A stretch of 64,000 bases of DNA, from contig CM017555.1 in NCBI GenBank assembly GCA_007844125.1, positions 24,107,221-24,171,220 on the forward strand, given 5' to 3'. Under the pieces are notes generated by a model that searched no databases, was not told the origin of the DNA, and saw nothing but the letters and a program-made list of their open reading frames with translations. This document shows, piece after piece, positions 45,265 to 58,980 of the stretch; position 1 is the stretch's first letter; each line of letters begins with the position of its first letter. The position numbers were made by a program, and so were the translations under genes. This stretch comes from Sinonovacula constricta (lineage: Eukaryota; Mollusca; Bivalvia; Cardiida; Solecurtidae).

Positions 45265-45585
45265 GCCGTACAAAACATCCCATTGACAAAACCTCCCATG
45301 CCATTTTGAAGGGGTGGACAAAACATCACACAAGTTTTTATTTTACACATCGCAAAGACATTTAGACCCGTAGCAACTAATCATGCTTGATTTAAATACC
45401 ATTAGTGTAGAAAATATTTACCTTTATAATAAATTACAGGTTATTAAAATATTTGTCGGAACTGACCAAAAACGAAGGAATATTACGGCATAAATCGGTA
45501 TGCGATATTTTGGCCACCATGTTAAAATGCCATGAGATGTTTTGTCTACTTTGTCAAACACTCATGGGATGTTTTGTCCTCCTCC
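45265..45585. mobile_element. Inverted clusters of an iterated 'gacaaaacatcccatg' motif
   Basis: The left cluster (45268-45335) has three copies of '.acaaaacatcccat'-type words, including 'cccatgccatttt'. The right cluster (45525-45583) has two in the opposite orientation, including aaaatgccatgagatgtttt. The layout resembles a small transposon whose ends are made of iterated motifs. Confidence 0.5.
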
Positions 45586-47164
45586 TAAAAATAGCAATAT
45601 TGCTCTACGGGTTCCAAAACCGGTCATAAGTTTGTTTTTATAATTTTATTTGTATTCAACGTTTGTACTCTTCTATTGTATGTTCATATTACTGTAATTA
45701 TCAAGCAATTTATAACATTGAAAAAACAAACACACAAGTGTTAAGGTCTAAAGAAAATGAAACTTTTGAAATATTATTCCTCCGCACCCCCCCCCCCCCA
45801 GCATGAAAAACAGACCAAAGAAATACGACCAAACCACATCGTTTTAATTTTTTATGATTATATATTACATTATGTATTATAGTTCTCCGTTGGGCTCGAG
45901 CGAACTGCCGTCTTCGGTTATAGCTTTAGATACTACAGGGTGACAATATCCATCGTATTGGCAATTAAATTATAATCTGAACACAATTAACCTTGATTGC
46001 TTAAATTATAGGTCTGGTGCTGTGAGACCCCTTTTTATTCAAATGTATTAACGTTACGCGTAAGAACAGTTATTTTGATAAGTTCGTTTGGTTTATGTAA
46101 CAGTTGAAGAATAAATGTTACACTTAGTTTTATTTGGCGACTATGGCTGATGAAGTTTCATGTGTACGAACATTCGGAGGCCGAATATTCCCGTTTGTGT
46201 TTCTACTTGTTGATCATGGGCATTCGGCAGTTTGGTGATCGATGTGTTTTTAAACTGAAAACAACCAAATGTGTTTATATTCATCTATTTGAATGACTTA
46301 AAATGATCGGATAATTATCGGAAACCGTGAATTTTACATATTTTAATTAGTTGTTAAATCTATATTTCGAGTATTTTTGTTGCTGAGAGCAGGAGTCCAA
46401 TATAAAGCGCTATTTGTGGTCTCACGTGTATTTATTGGAAAACGAGGAGTTCCATTTTAAATGCCACTAACCTTTAGTTAAATTATACGGAAAAAGAAGT
46501 AATAAAATTGTTGGCAGGTGGTGTTTGCCGTTGTTAGCGCCATGCCGTATTGTGTACTTCTACTTTTCAATGTTTCAATATGGAATTACTGTTGGTTTTG
46601 ACACCTGTACTGATTGTGAGAAAAAGAGAGCTATCACATTTAAACCTGGCGGTGTTATACTAACTCTGATTAGAGGTAGAGGTATACAATTCATCATACA
46701 AATGTTAAGAAAATCGATTCTTTCTTTTGTACTTGTCGCAATTGCCAGAACGCCGCAATACAATAGACAGACGTCATATGTATAGAGTGCAGTGGGTTAC
46801 GATCAGTGGCACAACATAAAGTAAAAGTCAGCATCAAGTTATACAAAACAATACATTTTATTAAACTAATAAAAATTATTGCGAAATATATAATATATTA
46901 ACAAACCGAACTATATCTCATATATAATTTATTAAATCAAGTCTAAGCTGACCATCGTCGGCAGGTTTAAGTTGCATCACCACCCATTAAGTAAATTCCT
47001 GGATTTACTTGAGCGTCTAAAAATCAATATAAAGTGGCATCGAACAGTCCATCAATGAGTGACGAAATGATCTGTGACGTAAGCAGTGTCTTACATTGCG
47101 ATCGTCACAAGGTAATATAAAAGTGTATGTTTTAAAATACAAAACTGAGACTCCAGAACTTTCT
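45586..47164. other. No recognised gene; one poly-C tract
   Basis: A 13-base C run lies at 45787-45799. The open frame at 46525-46785 has no splice borders. Confidence 0.4.
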
Positions 47165-47275
47165 TTAAGGTAGGTTGTTTAACTGACCTGCGGTTCGCCG
47201 GGGGTTCTTTTCAAATGTTTGTCTGGAGTCTTCCTACGCTAAAATGAGAAGGACGTCTCAAACATGTGTGATGAA
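47165..47275 (+). mobile_element. SINE family A, body fragment
   Basis: The string ttaactgacctgcggttcgc ... 'tgtctggagtcttcctacgctaaaatg' fits the family body. Confidence 0.4.
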
Positions 47276-48045
47276 ATAAAAGCCAATTAAGCAAAATAGC
47301 CGAACAATTATTATCAAGGGGACATTTCAAATTAATAATATTTATCGATGTGTGTTTATGTAGATTTATAAAAATGTGCACACTTTGACTGAAAAAATAT
47401 AACTAGTTACCAAAACCTCTTGTCAAAAATTTTGTTGTAGGGCTGGGCAAAATGAAAATAAATAAAAGATTAAAGGCGGATTAATCACTTTTAATGTTTT
47501 TGTTTAACCGGATGTCAATAATTAAATCAATATATACCCATATGTGAATGTGTGACCTTTAAAATATGGTATCGTTTTTTGGTTGCGATTATTTGTCATT
47601 TAAAGCCCCAAAACATAGTGCATGTATACTTTCAAATATGCATCATGCGTCTGATTGGATCGCTAATGACGCAAGAATTTAAATGTGACATGAAGTGCGG
47701 ATCATGTAGCCCTTCGAGTCTTGTACCCACACCCTTTAATATAAACAGACGGTTGTTGTCTTTCTTGCAAAATGATTGTAGGTACAAAGACTCATGCAGA
47801 CGACTATCAGTACAGCAGCAAGAGCAACATGGCACCTAAACAGCAACATCAGGAAACGCATCAGTAGCACCACAATAACAGCCCCTAAAATACTGCTTCT
47901 GTAGATTTAAAGACTCAGCTCAAAAGACTGGTTTAATTGTTATCTTTGAAGAGAACTAACACTTTAAAAAGCAATTCTTTACGACCAAGGCCCTTTAAAA
48001 ACATAGACGAATTGTACCGTAGATTATTTTCCGACTAGCACGGTA
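47276..48045. other. No recognised gene
   Basis: AT-rich DNA. The open frame at 47552-47839 has no exon signals. Confidence 0.4.
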
Positions 48046-48360
48046 AACAGGAACGGAATAGTCCAGTGCTAGGACGCCCGACTCCGGATAATGGGGTCCG
48101 TGGTTCGAACCCCGGTCAGGTGAGCAAGAAATTTTCCTCGATTGTTCCACTTCACCCAGGTATATTAATGGGTACCTGCGAGGGTTATTCGGGTCAGTAT
48201 TATGACTTCCAAGCGTCATGTGTCGTCTGCTATAGTACGGGATTGACGAATATACCCAATGACCAGGGGTAAAGTGTAAAGTCAGCTGAACGATCAGTAG
48301 CTTGAAAGTAGACCATAACTTGGTATTACCTATTACCTTAACAAATAATTCCCTCGTTTT
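48046..48360 (+). mobile_element. tRNA-derived SINE (family C)
   Basis: The head has A box TAGTCCAGTGCTAGGAC and B box GGTTCGAACCCC (48102-48115). It is followed by a tRNA-unrelated body with acccaggtatattaatgggt and 'acctgcgagggttattcggg', and a 3' end in 'tattacctattacctta'. It is about 300 bp. The body resembles conserved central domains reported for animal SINEs, but this is from memory. Confidence 0.68.
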
Positions 48361-48839
48361 TTATTCAAATTAATAACCATGATGAAGTTTTGTATAAGAT
48401 GTCTAAAGATGTCTATTATAATTTCAAACAATTTCATTACTTGCTGAAGCATTGAGTTTAAAAAATTATAATAATATCGACAGTTTTAATTTGTTTCAAG
48501 ACGTTTTCCTTCAAATAATGGACTGGACAAACAATGGATAGGACTCGCTCTTGGTAAGCCTGTATCTGAACAAAGAAATTAAAAAATAAACGTAAACAAA
48601 TACTTGTTAATTGAAAACAGCAACACAGAAGGTGTCACTTAATAAAACATCATTTAATGAGAAATGAAACACCTAAATAAATAAAAGAAATAAGAGTACC
48701 AATACATTAACCTAAAAAAGAAAAGAAAACATGGCCAATAATGGAAAAACACACAAAGCACGTTTCATAAACAAACAAGAGCAAAACAGAAATAAATTGA
48801 AAAACTTATTTATTATTTATTTATTTATATTTATTTATT
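48361..48839. other. No recognised feature
   Basis: A-rich DNA ahead of the CAT microsatellite. Confidence 0.4.
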
Positions 48840-48890
48840 CATCATCATCATCATCATCATCATCGTCATCAACATCATCATCATCATCAT
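48840..48890. repeat. (CAT)n microsatellite
   Basis: About 17 CAT units with two interruptions. Confidence 0.93.
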
Positions 48891-50699
48891 TTTACTTTGT
48901 AAATACGAATGCCAATTCCTTTTACTTTTTCTCGCAACTTACGTTTAGCAATGAAACACTAGCCGCACTCTTACCGTGTATAAGTGTAAACAATGACCTA
49001 TGCAAGATTGGGCTTCGTACTGTCCATATTTTAACAAATAAAGTTATACTATAAACCCACTTATTCTCAAGAAAAAAACACAACAACTTCACCTTTGGTC
49101 ACCGGCAATGTACGTGTAATACAAACAATTTAAAGGTATGTCGATTTAAAAGAACCATTGGACAGATGCAGTTCTTAAACAGTTTTTTTTTTGTTTGTTT
49201 ATATAACTTTAAATTAACTTAAAATAATAAGTGTGCAAAGTATTACGATCAGATTACTATTTATGTTGAAAATGTTGTATAATATGAATAGCCTTAAACC
49301 CTGTCGAATGTCTTAAATCACAGAAAAGAAAAGAATACGTGCGTTTTGTTTGTGACACTATTTGTTAGCACGTGATGTAGCTATGACGCTTTTAATCCTT
49401 TTTGGCCGTTTTAGCTCAAAGGCATATACTTCCTAATTGTGCATTCAACAATATACATAATGTGTATATGTTCATCATAAACAATTCGCTGATATACCTA
49501 CAGACAATTGTGGTCGCTTTATAATGCAACGTCTTGTGAACATCTGTTTAGATCAGATGATGATTAATGATAATTTTGTAACATGTTATCAAAGGATTAT
49601 ATGTCATATTCGTAAATATTTGTTTCTCAATGGAAATCATTAAGATAGCATGCCACTGTGTGGATCGAGGTAACATTGTTACATAAAGTTGTTAATGATG
49701 TCCCGATGTCAACAGTTTAAAAAAAAAACGTTTATACTCTGAATCATTTTAATTTGTCAACCTTCAAACAAATATTTGAAATGCCTACATTAATAATAAT
49801 ATGTATGCTTAGTATTCGTTTGTGATTATATTATATCTAATGAAATCCCTTATATCCTTATAGGATGTTTATTATGATGTTTAGGTTTTATACGGAGCAA
49901 TAATTTGAAACTGTAGATATACAACAACAAAGCAATACGAAAACAATAAAGGAGAACATTATAGAAAATAATTAAAACTGTTTATGTTATTTGTATCTTT
50001 TCATGAAGACCGACGTCAAGGTTTAAAACAATTTCTGCACAGATTATGTTTACATCAGGTGCAGTAAGATTATAATTTCCGTAAATAAATGAGATTATAA
50101 GCAATCACATATTTATCCTTCTTTCAACAAGATGATAACCACAAAGTTATTTATTGAAAAGAATATTACCTATTTCTTCTCATTTTCTTTATATGCAAAT
50201 TGTAACTAACTATTTCTTCAAAAAAGAACTGATTGGCAGGGGATATACTGTGTGTGAGAGTCTTGTATATTTTTAGTGTAAAGGTAACTTTTTCTTTGTT
50301 TAGGCAGGCTTCTAAGTTTCTGACTTTTTACGTTTGACATTTTGAACATTTTATAGCCCATCCATTAAGTTTAAATTCTTTGTTCTATTGATGACGTTAT
50401 AGAATGGATATTATTATTTTTGAGGAGTCCCCCGTCAGAGATCCGAGAGTTGATTCGAACATTATTCGTTATTCGTTCCGATTGCCCTCAGCATTTGCTG
50501 CGTTGGCTCAATTCCATATTTGGCAAAACCTGTTTTGTTAAGTCATTTTCAAATGTGAGGTGCGGCGGTTCTCATTTATGTTTTTGCCCACATCTTAAAG
50601 CAGCACGTCATGATAGTATGTGTGGTGGATAGGGGACTTTATAAAAGCAACAACGACAAAAGCAATTTACTAAAATGTATTTTATTTGTTTTATTCCAG
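48891..50699. other. No recognised gene before the gene 2 exon
   Basis: AT-rich. The open frame at 50420-50632 is in a CG-richer patch and reads like mixed protein, but it has no clear start or splice borders. It is left unassigned. Confidence 0.35.
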
Positions 50700-50748
50700 A
50701 ATGGAATGACACTAGCTGAGCAGAAGGAAGCTGAAGCTAATGGAACAA
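50700..50748 (+). CDS. Gene 2 exon: start of the cytosolic tail of a type II membrane protein
   Basis: A strong acceptor (TTTTATTTGTTTTATTCCAG) precedes the exon, and a consensus donor (ACA A then GTAAGTAC) follows it. The frame reads NGMTLAEQKEAEANGT and stops one base into the next codon (phase 1). That base is completed by GT at the start of the exon at 60948, giving Ser. Translation may start at the internal ATG (50706) or come from an upstream phase-0 exon. Residues are hydrophilic and acidic, fitting a cytosolic N-terminus. The ATG at 50701 is in another frame and meets a stop after two codons. Confidence 0.62.
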
Positions 50749-50934
50749 GTAAGTACATCAACAATAATAATTATTCTCTCATATTAGCTGACACCGCCAC
50801 TTTGTAAGTACACGCCATCTTTAAAGATAAACCTTCAGTAAAAAAGTACCCATACTGATAAAGCACCGCGCTACGAAAACTATCGCGTTTTAAAGTCTAC
50901 CGTACTCTTAAAGAGTTACTAATATTTAAATGCT

Positions 50935-51000
50935 TCAAAACTGGGGAGGGGGTTGGAGCTGTGTTGGTGGTTCGAATCCTGGTATGGGCCCGCAAGTTCG
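50935..51000 (+). mobile_element. tRNA-derived SINE remnant with B box
   Basis: The string ggtggttcgaatcctggtat contains a good B box (GGTTCGAATCC), followed by a T-rich run. The head and body are not identifiable. Confidence 0.4.
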
Positions 51001-53895
51001 CATTTTTTTGTCTTTTTTCCTTTTTCACTTTGACAGTTATTTCTGCGTCACTCTATCAGATTAAGAAGGAAACCATTTAACTTTGTACATGAATTTTAAT
51101 TGTATGATATGGGCTCAGTTCGATAAGAAAGTCATTACCTTGTATATTCAAAGTCCATAAAAGCCAAAACCATAAGCTGAAATTATTTTATTAATTGTGC
51201 AGCATCAACCAAAATACTTTATAGAACATTTTGGGCAACTCTGAAATAGATCAAGAGCTTGGCGATTTTCAATATAACACAATAAGCAGGAGAAATGGGA
51301 AAATCAGTCTTAAACATGCAGGGTTTGTTAAAAAAAAATATTTGAGAGAGTTTGAGTCATGCCGGTCAAGTAACATGGTTGGATGGTCTGTCGAATGTTA
51401 TCATTTGTTTCCAAACGATAGCAAAACACTTCTTCGAAAGATGATATAAAATTCTATTTGGAGTTGTCTTATTTCTGAGTATGAGACACAGTAAATACTT
51501 ATGTTAGAGGACTCAAAATACATAAAATTAAAAACTGGGTGGAGAATTTTCTTAAAATTTGGCATACAATGGAACATTACAGTATGCAACCCAATGTTCA
51601 ATTTATGTATATTTACTATTTCACTTGCTTTACCTTGATCCTTTTTGTTACTATGATCACCTATTGACGTGCATAACTTTAGCATGTTCACACACTTAAG
51701 AACGATGACATGTTTTGCCATTATGCCTAAAATTAATCCATGAGATACGAAACTACATGTGTGGGTCATTACGTGTTATACATGCTCTTGCATTCCTGGA
51801 TTATGTATATATTGTGTTTTTTTATTCAATGCCTTATTCATTGCCGGCTGCTTGAGGTTTATGTGAAAATGTCAATTTCCGGGTCAGAGGTCACGTGCCT
51901 TACCGGTCACAGCAGAGCGTAACCGGCCTGAGGAGTGTGTAAAAATGTATGGCGTAGTCAAACCGAGGCTAAGGTATACGCAAGCACGTGATACACAGCT
52001 ACGTTACCGTTTAGGGTCCGCTTGAATATTGATATCACGTTAAAAAAAGCTTATGGATGTTTGTTTTAGATGTCCTTGGCATGGAGGTAGTTATACATTC
52101 TTTATAAATTTTTGTGAATATTTTTATCGTCGCTACAGCAAGGCTTTTATAGAATACTCTTTAACACTTGCCATTCTCTGGTCACAGCTTCAACAAAAAC
52201 TGGTGTTTTTTATCTATTCTATGACTCTATGTTTTGAATTTCTAAACAAAAATGTCGTACACACATCTGAGAATTGTTTCAGAAAGCCCAAGTAACACCC
52301 CGGAGCTACGGCGCCAGCTGTGACAAAAGGGTGACAATCACGCTACCTAGGCTTGTTCAGGGGTATCAAATGGAAGGCTTCACTTCGGTTTTTATGACAA
52401 AAAGTACTTATATAGACTAGATTTGTAATGGAATACACTGCTTCGTTCCACGGCATTATAAACTGTTGCTGCCTGCACACAATCTATCATTTAATGGTGA
52501 TGTATAATCGCAAACCACATATGTTTACCATGGCCTGACAAGGTGCTTGAATTCTTTTGCTACCAACATAAAAACTAATTTGTTCACTTTTTTTCCTAGC
52601 GGCAACCCTTTTAATACATAGCTTTTATTTTGTATTAATTAATATAAAGAGAAGTGGTGTTTTTATTTTTTAAATCAAAGTTCGTGGACTGTAAGGATTT
52701 CGTTCGTTTATAGTTCTTTTGAAATTTCAGAAATTTCGTATTTCAGATACATATAAACAGTCTTCATGAGTTCACAATAAAGTCTGTCAGTTGTTTTAAA
52801 TCAAGTATAAATACTCGTCACTTCGAAAATCATCCATTTCACGTCACAATTTTTTTTATTGAAAAGAATTCACAACTTTTGTATAAGCACCCCCTAAAGT
52901 AATACTGACTAATATTAACATATATTATAAATATTATTTACTTATTCCTTGTATTATTTTATTTATTACTACTCATTGCAAAAACTGTTTATGAATCATT
53001 GTTATTGTTAAATCTACGGAACCTAGCTAGGGGATCGGCAACTTCAAATAATAAGAAATGAATGATAAAACAGCGTAAATTTTCAAACGAGGTTGGCTCA
53101 TTCGATCTATATTTACATCAACTTGTTAGATTATGAGATGTGCCAATAAGCGTGTGTATTCCTTAATTACCGCAATATGGCACAGTGAAGTCCTGATCAA
53201 TAATTGCAGACTACAGATATCTTACCACTTATTTGAAATTGTAATATGAGGTGCTGTTGTTTCGTATGTTGATAGACACTATCAAATGAATCATATTACA
53301 ACAGTGTATCCTAGGTTACAATGTGTCAGCCGTGACTGTAGGGGTTACATACGAATTAATAATGTTCTGTTGATTTGAATATCACCTGCAAAATGTACAC
53401 TATGCTTTTGTTGATAAACGCATCATTTGTGAACATATACCGTTAATTATGGTATGAAGTGTGATCAAGAGTTGTCCGTGCTGGGGTCCCGCCAAAGCAT
53501 TTTTGCAATGCATTCTGTAAATTTCCTGTTATATATAAATTTATTTTCTGTTATAAATGCGAAAAATATGATTATATGTTACATATTAATAACATACTGA
53601 CTGTTCTTAACAATGCGGTTTCTAATTGCGGAATTTCAATGGGAATGACGTAACCTTAGGTTGCATGTATTGTCGAACCAATTAATCATAGTTTTCCTTT
53701 AAGAAAAAAAAAGACAACCTTATAACGACGTCTTAATGCAGAAGACATCTTGCGAAAAAAAGGTATTTAACGAAATTAAGAGAACGATTTTGTATATGAA
53801 TATAGAAAACTAAGTTATGTTCCACAAAAATCTTCAGAGAAAACATTTTGCTTTAAATATTTCCTCTTGTAAGGCGGTGCCATTATCTTTTGCAA
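51001..53895. other. Intron of gene 2, no recognised exon
   Basis: AT-rich. 51880-52030 is slightly CpG-richer (accggtcacagcagagcgta) without an open frame. The open frame at 51401-51769 (minus) has no exon borders. Confidence 0.4.
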
Positions 53896-53899
53896 ATAT

Positions 53900-54515
53900 A
53901 CATGTTTTCAGGGAAACACTGTTTAATCAAATATTTTCTTAGGAACACTGTCCGAGCATGTTTTTAGGGAAACACTGCTCAAACATATGTTTTCAAGAAA
54001 ACACTGCTCAAACATATGTTTTCAAGAAAACCATGATCAAGCATATGTTTTCAGGAAAACGCTGTTCAAGCGTGTTTTCATGGAAACACTGTTTAAGCGT
54101 GTTTTCAGTGAAACGCTGTTCAAGCGTGTTTTTATGGAAACGCTGTTCAGATGTGTTTTCATGGAAACACACTGTTTAAGCATATGTTTTCAGGAAAAAA
54201 ACTGCTCAATCATTTGTTTTCAGGAAACATTGTTCAAAATATTTTTAGGGAAACACTGTGCAAGCATATGTTTTCAGGGAAACAATGTTCAATCATATGT
54301 TTTCACGGAAACATTATTCAAAATACATTTTATGGAAACACTGTGCAAGCATATGTTTTCAGAGAAAAAATGTTCAATCATATGTTTTCACAGAAACATT
54401 ATTCAAAATATATTTTAGGGAAACACTCTTCAGCATGTTTCAATGGAAACACCATTCAAGTATATGTTTTAGGAAACACAGTTCAATCATGTTTTCAGGG
54501 AAACACAGTTCAAGA
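53900..54515. repeat. Minisatellite of 27-31 bp units ('gttttcaggaaacactgttcaagc')
   Basis: About 20 units of 'catatgttttcaggaaacac' + 'tgttcaa', with variable unit length. Four overlapping open frames across it in different frames are products of the repeat, not a gene. Confidence 0.93.
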
Positions 54516-56329
54516 AAATAGTTTTATTTTTGTTTTGTACATAATATAAAGTATTTTTTTCTTTAGAGATAGTAAAAAAATGATTTGAATGAATAATTTT
54601 CTGAGAAAGCCCAATTCAGCACTTCCTGCAGGATTAAAATATTATTGTGCGTAGAGCAACTGTTCGAAATTCATGTCTAAACAACGGAAGCCGCATATTC
54701 CATACAATCGGTCAGCCGGCTGCGCGTATGTATAACGACATAGTAGTAATGCGTAAAATTGATCGTATTTTCAAACGTGTTTATGGAAACTAACATTTTT
54801 TTCCGAGGACAGTTATTGCATTTGTTAACCTATAGTAAATGATAACTAATTTCTTTTTTATTTTACTTTATCAGTTTTCTCGATTAATAATGGTGATCAA
54901 TGCGTTAGCATTGTCCGAAAACTGATTATGAATAACCTATTTCGTCGTCAACACACAGTCTTTTGTTACAAAATAAGCCAAACTCTATCATAAATTTATT
55001 TCTAAGCAACGAAAAGTAAGAAAAGCACTAATAAATGTTTTATTATTGTCGACTTATGTCGCTGTTTTAAATTAAATTTTGAATTAAAAAAACGCATTAA
55101 AGTATCAACATTAGGTATTTTTATAAATTACAATTTATTATTTAATCAAAAACAATATGATAGAAAGCTTTCGCTATTTTTAACGTTTACCAACACTAAA
55201 CAAGTTTATCTCAAACTGCTGTGCACACATTTACCATTAACACCCGCCTTACAGAAATACCATTTGTACGGTAAACCGAAATTTATACGTGATTTTGAAA
55301 TGTTCGGTTTTCAGTCATGTAGTTATATACTGTTACTTAAGAACACACATAAAAATACAAAAAAAACCCCAACAAAAAACAAAAAACAAACAAACAAAAA
55401 AACAACAACAGAGGCGGTTAAAACATTGAAGTTGAAATAAACCATTTTACGGATACATCGCCTGTCGAACAGCATTTTTCTTGTTAAATATGTCTTAAAT
55501 ATGTCTTTTACAAAACCACCATGACGACCAAACAGAGTTAATGTTTAATCAGCAAGAACACGATGACAGGGTTAAAAGAAACAGATCGAGCTGCTGTGTT
55601 CTTTTACAAGATTTCTCTTTTAACCTTCATAAACTCTTAAACATCTGCCACCGCCGTGCAAACAAGGAGGTAAGCATCACGATAAACTGTTGATGGGTCA
55701 TTCGCCCATCAATCAGACGTCAATACTTTTCAAGTTATACTCATTTCATTATCATTTAATAAAGGGATATGAATAAAGTAGGGCATTCTGGTCAATGGTT
55801 CTTTGTAACGAAATTTCTCTCAATGAGCACATTTTAGTTTGCAGATAAATACTACAATTTTGACTTTTGCCCTTACAAGTGAAATAATTGTTGGAAGCAA
55901 TCGAGAGTCAGTGTTCTCCCATCCCCCCCCCCCCCCCCCCTGCATTTTCTCTAAATAAGCTTTATCAATACTTGAAGTAACAACTATGCTTCTCAAAGAC
56001 ATTTTAGTTATGCTCCGAACACCCTTTCACAAAAGGGAGCTAATTAAAAATGAAACCATCCATAGTTATGGTTCTTGTCACTGTACGAAACGCTCTATCT
56101 TTGTGCAAAGTTACATATCAATATCTTTGATATTTTCTTGAGCACCGATATCGATAAATGACTGTTGACTGTCTGACCGATTGTCCGAGAGAGGCACGGA
56201 CAGACGGCACAGGTTACAATATCTTACCCTCTCTTTTAGAGAAACATAAAACGCTCCCCCCACCCCCTACATTCCCCCTTAATCCGTGTAAGTGTCATAA
56301 ACAGATGCTAAGAATGTGTGAAAGTTTCG

Positions 56330-56330
<1 letters not shown>
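54516..56330. other. Intron of gene 2; one poly-C tract
   Basis: An 18-base C run lies at 55923-55940. Otherwise AT-rich with no exon seen. Confidence 0.4.
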
Positions 56331-56331
<1 letters not shown>

Positions 56332-56385
<54 letters not shown>

Positions 56386-56423
56386 TGGGAGAGAGAGACA
56401 GAGAGAGAGAGACAGAGGGTGAG

Positions 56424-56486
<63 letters not shown>
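56332..56486. repeat. (GA)n microsatellite, about 150 bp
   Basis: GA repeats with a few interruptions in the middle. The Arg-Glu and Leu-Ser open frames across it on the two strands are translations of the repeat. Confidence 0.97.
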
Positions 56487-56487
<1 letters not shown>

Positions 56488-58878
56488 TATTTTCATCGTT
56501 TGCATTAGGAGAATTAGATCCTTTTTTCAGAAGTGTACTAAAATAAGTATAAGACATTGCGATGATGTTTTGGTTAAATGAATGTTACATCTCTAGACAC
56601 TTTTATTTGTGTCTACATTTTGTCAGCGTTGACATCTTTAATTATGTATTTCTACTCGCTTTTGTAAATTTAAATATTTGCTAAATAAGTTCTTAGCATG
56701 GTATCACAGAGAAAGCAACACTATCTTCTTTCTAGGATAACTGAAGACGATAAACAAACAACGTAAGCAAAACCACAAGATAAACTACAATAAAACAAAA
56801 ACATAACATAACCATATTTTTATTAAGTACTTGAAACATAACTTACCAGGTTGTTAAGGTTACAATGACGAAGAATGCATAATTGCATAGTTATGTTGAA
56901 ATAGTTACGCACAACAAATAAACCACTATTAACCTGATGAATGTCTTACAAAGACAATATCCACCAACTTTTGAAAAAAATAATTTTCTGTCTACTACTT
57001 GCTGTGATAAACATCATTATTTGGACATAAATGACACGCCTTTTTTATTTCAAATACTTATCTGGTTGAAATGACAAAACTCAAGAAAATCACTCCTAAA
57101 TTTGTGCGCAATTTGAGAATTTATGAACTTATCTCTGTGCTCTTATGTCAAATGAAACCGGGAATAGTTTTATTATTCTATGGAAAAGGACAAATTTTCT
57201 TCGTGAATATCTCTCTAATCTGTGTAAATAGACTCTGTGTTGCTATGGAAACATAATAAAGACAGACGAAACGGGCTTAGAGCTTCAACTCTTGCTTACC
57301 TGGACTGCAGTTTGCTTCTATAACTGATAATTCGGTTGGAAGCAAAGGACGTGAAGAAAAATAAAAATGAAATCAGGTAGGTCGGCGTTATTGTTGTTTG
57401 TGTGTGTGTGTTTTTTAAAATTTCTTTTTCTTCTTACATGATAACAACGAAACGTCGTTAGTTCACGTTTTACTTGTAATGCAATTAATATGAGACTTAT
57501 CGTTTTTGTTATTGTTACATGCAACTTCACAGTAGTATACTCGGAATTCATGTTAAAGCAACAAAAATAGTTTGATGTAAAATACTTTCTACAATGAGAA
57601 TGTGTTTTTTCTGTTTACAGTATAGTCCTTTAAGAAGCAGCATGTTAGACTAGTTATTCGTATAATTTTCTGGTTTTCTTAAATACTTGTAAACTGTAAA
57701 TTATTGATTTGATTTGTATTATTATGTGTACTGTGTGTCTTTTTTCGGACTATAACTATCTATACACATGGCATTGTTAATAACTCTTATACTCGCGAAA
57801 GTACAAAAAAAATCACCAGCGATTTTATTATAAATTTAATAAAGTTAATAAGCTTAATTTAAGTAACTACAAACACCCTTTCAATGTGTCTGTAACTTTG
57901 AATTAACATAACAAGATGCATATAGTGGATGTATTTCACAGATAGAAAAATTCTCTTAAAAATTCAGCATATGCAATTGCATACGCTATGTCATTATAAG
58001 TTTGTGATACAATCATTAACTTTTTCTTTTTGTTTTAATGTGATGTGCAAACAAAATGAGGCCGATTGTAATTAAAGGATATGTCTCAAGGCGGCCGGTC
58101 GAGTATTTTAACATTTTTGTTGACATCATATTCATATTGTGAGGTTGAAGACAATGATTTAAAATGGTTATCTTAATCCTTGACTTTTCAAAACTGTGAA
58201 TTTGCTTTTGACTCTTTGTTAAAAAATACGAGCTTGAAAAGTTAACTCCTTATATTTAAATAAATACCTGCATTCATTACTAGTGTTAAGTAAGAAGAAC
58301 ATAGAAAACATGTTAAAGTAGATAATACTTGTTTGAGGAAGGTGTTCTTTATCAAACTGATAGCAATAATTTTAGTCTAAATAAGTAAAGTTTATTATTT
58401 GCAGACCTGATAAGTCAGTATCTTTATTTATAGACTTAATGAGCCAGAATAAACGCGCATCATTACAAAAATTGATATGTATTCAAATATGTCGCTTTAT
58501 CCCGGCTCGGTTAAAAATCGGCAAGCAAGTGATATACTTGCATATGCTAATTTAATAGAAAAATGAAGTTTATAATTATATTAGATCAATTCTGTGGTGA
58601 TGTCTAAATAAAAATGTCTTTCTCTACCTGGATTACTGAGACTTTTACCTGAACCAAACTCTATATTATGGGGTCTAATTGTTGCTTTCTGTTTTTTTTT
58701 TGACATTTGCTATAACATGCGTCTTTGTGTCCGGATCATTACACGAAACTAGAATTATTGTGTGTGACCTGATGTTTTGATTTATTATATTATTGCTACA
58801 GCAGACGCAAATATTGTACTAGGATATGTACAACATATGTTCAACAGGGGCATCTTGTTGAAATTGTACTATCTGCAT
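56487..58878. other. Intron of gene 2, no recognised feature
   Basis: AT-rich. No exon or repeat family was assigned. Confidence 0.4.
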
Positions 58879-58980
58879 TTTGGGTTTTGGGTTTTGCGAC
58901 ACACCGCCACTTAATAAGTCATAGCGAGCCGAATACGACAAGGTTCAAATAAATAAAGTATAGTTAAGGTTAAAATTAAA
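58879..58980 (-). mobile_element. Retroelement 3' end related to the nested insert at 9.1 kb
   Basis: The sequence 'gggttttgcgacacaccgcc' and 'acttaataagtcatagcgagccgaatac' aligns with 9129-9195 (gacacttaacaggtcatacg). The orientation relative to the window is the same. Confidence 0.5.

Noticed and set aside
45027..45365. 112-codon plus-strand frame
   Set aside because: It runs into the inverted motif cluster of a probable transposon and has no motif or exon signals.
48046..48120. Possible tRNA gene on the plus strand
   Set aside because: Good A and B boxes, but the acceptor stem does not pair and a long SINE body follows.
53958..54549. Overlapping 73-143 codon frames with Cys-Phe repeats
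   Set aside because: They lie in a minisatellite, in several frames at once, with no splice or start support.
56158..56557. Arg-Glu and Ser-Leu repeat proteins on opposite strands
   Set aside because: They are both translations of one (GA)n tract.
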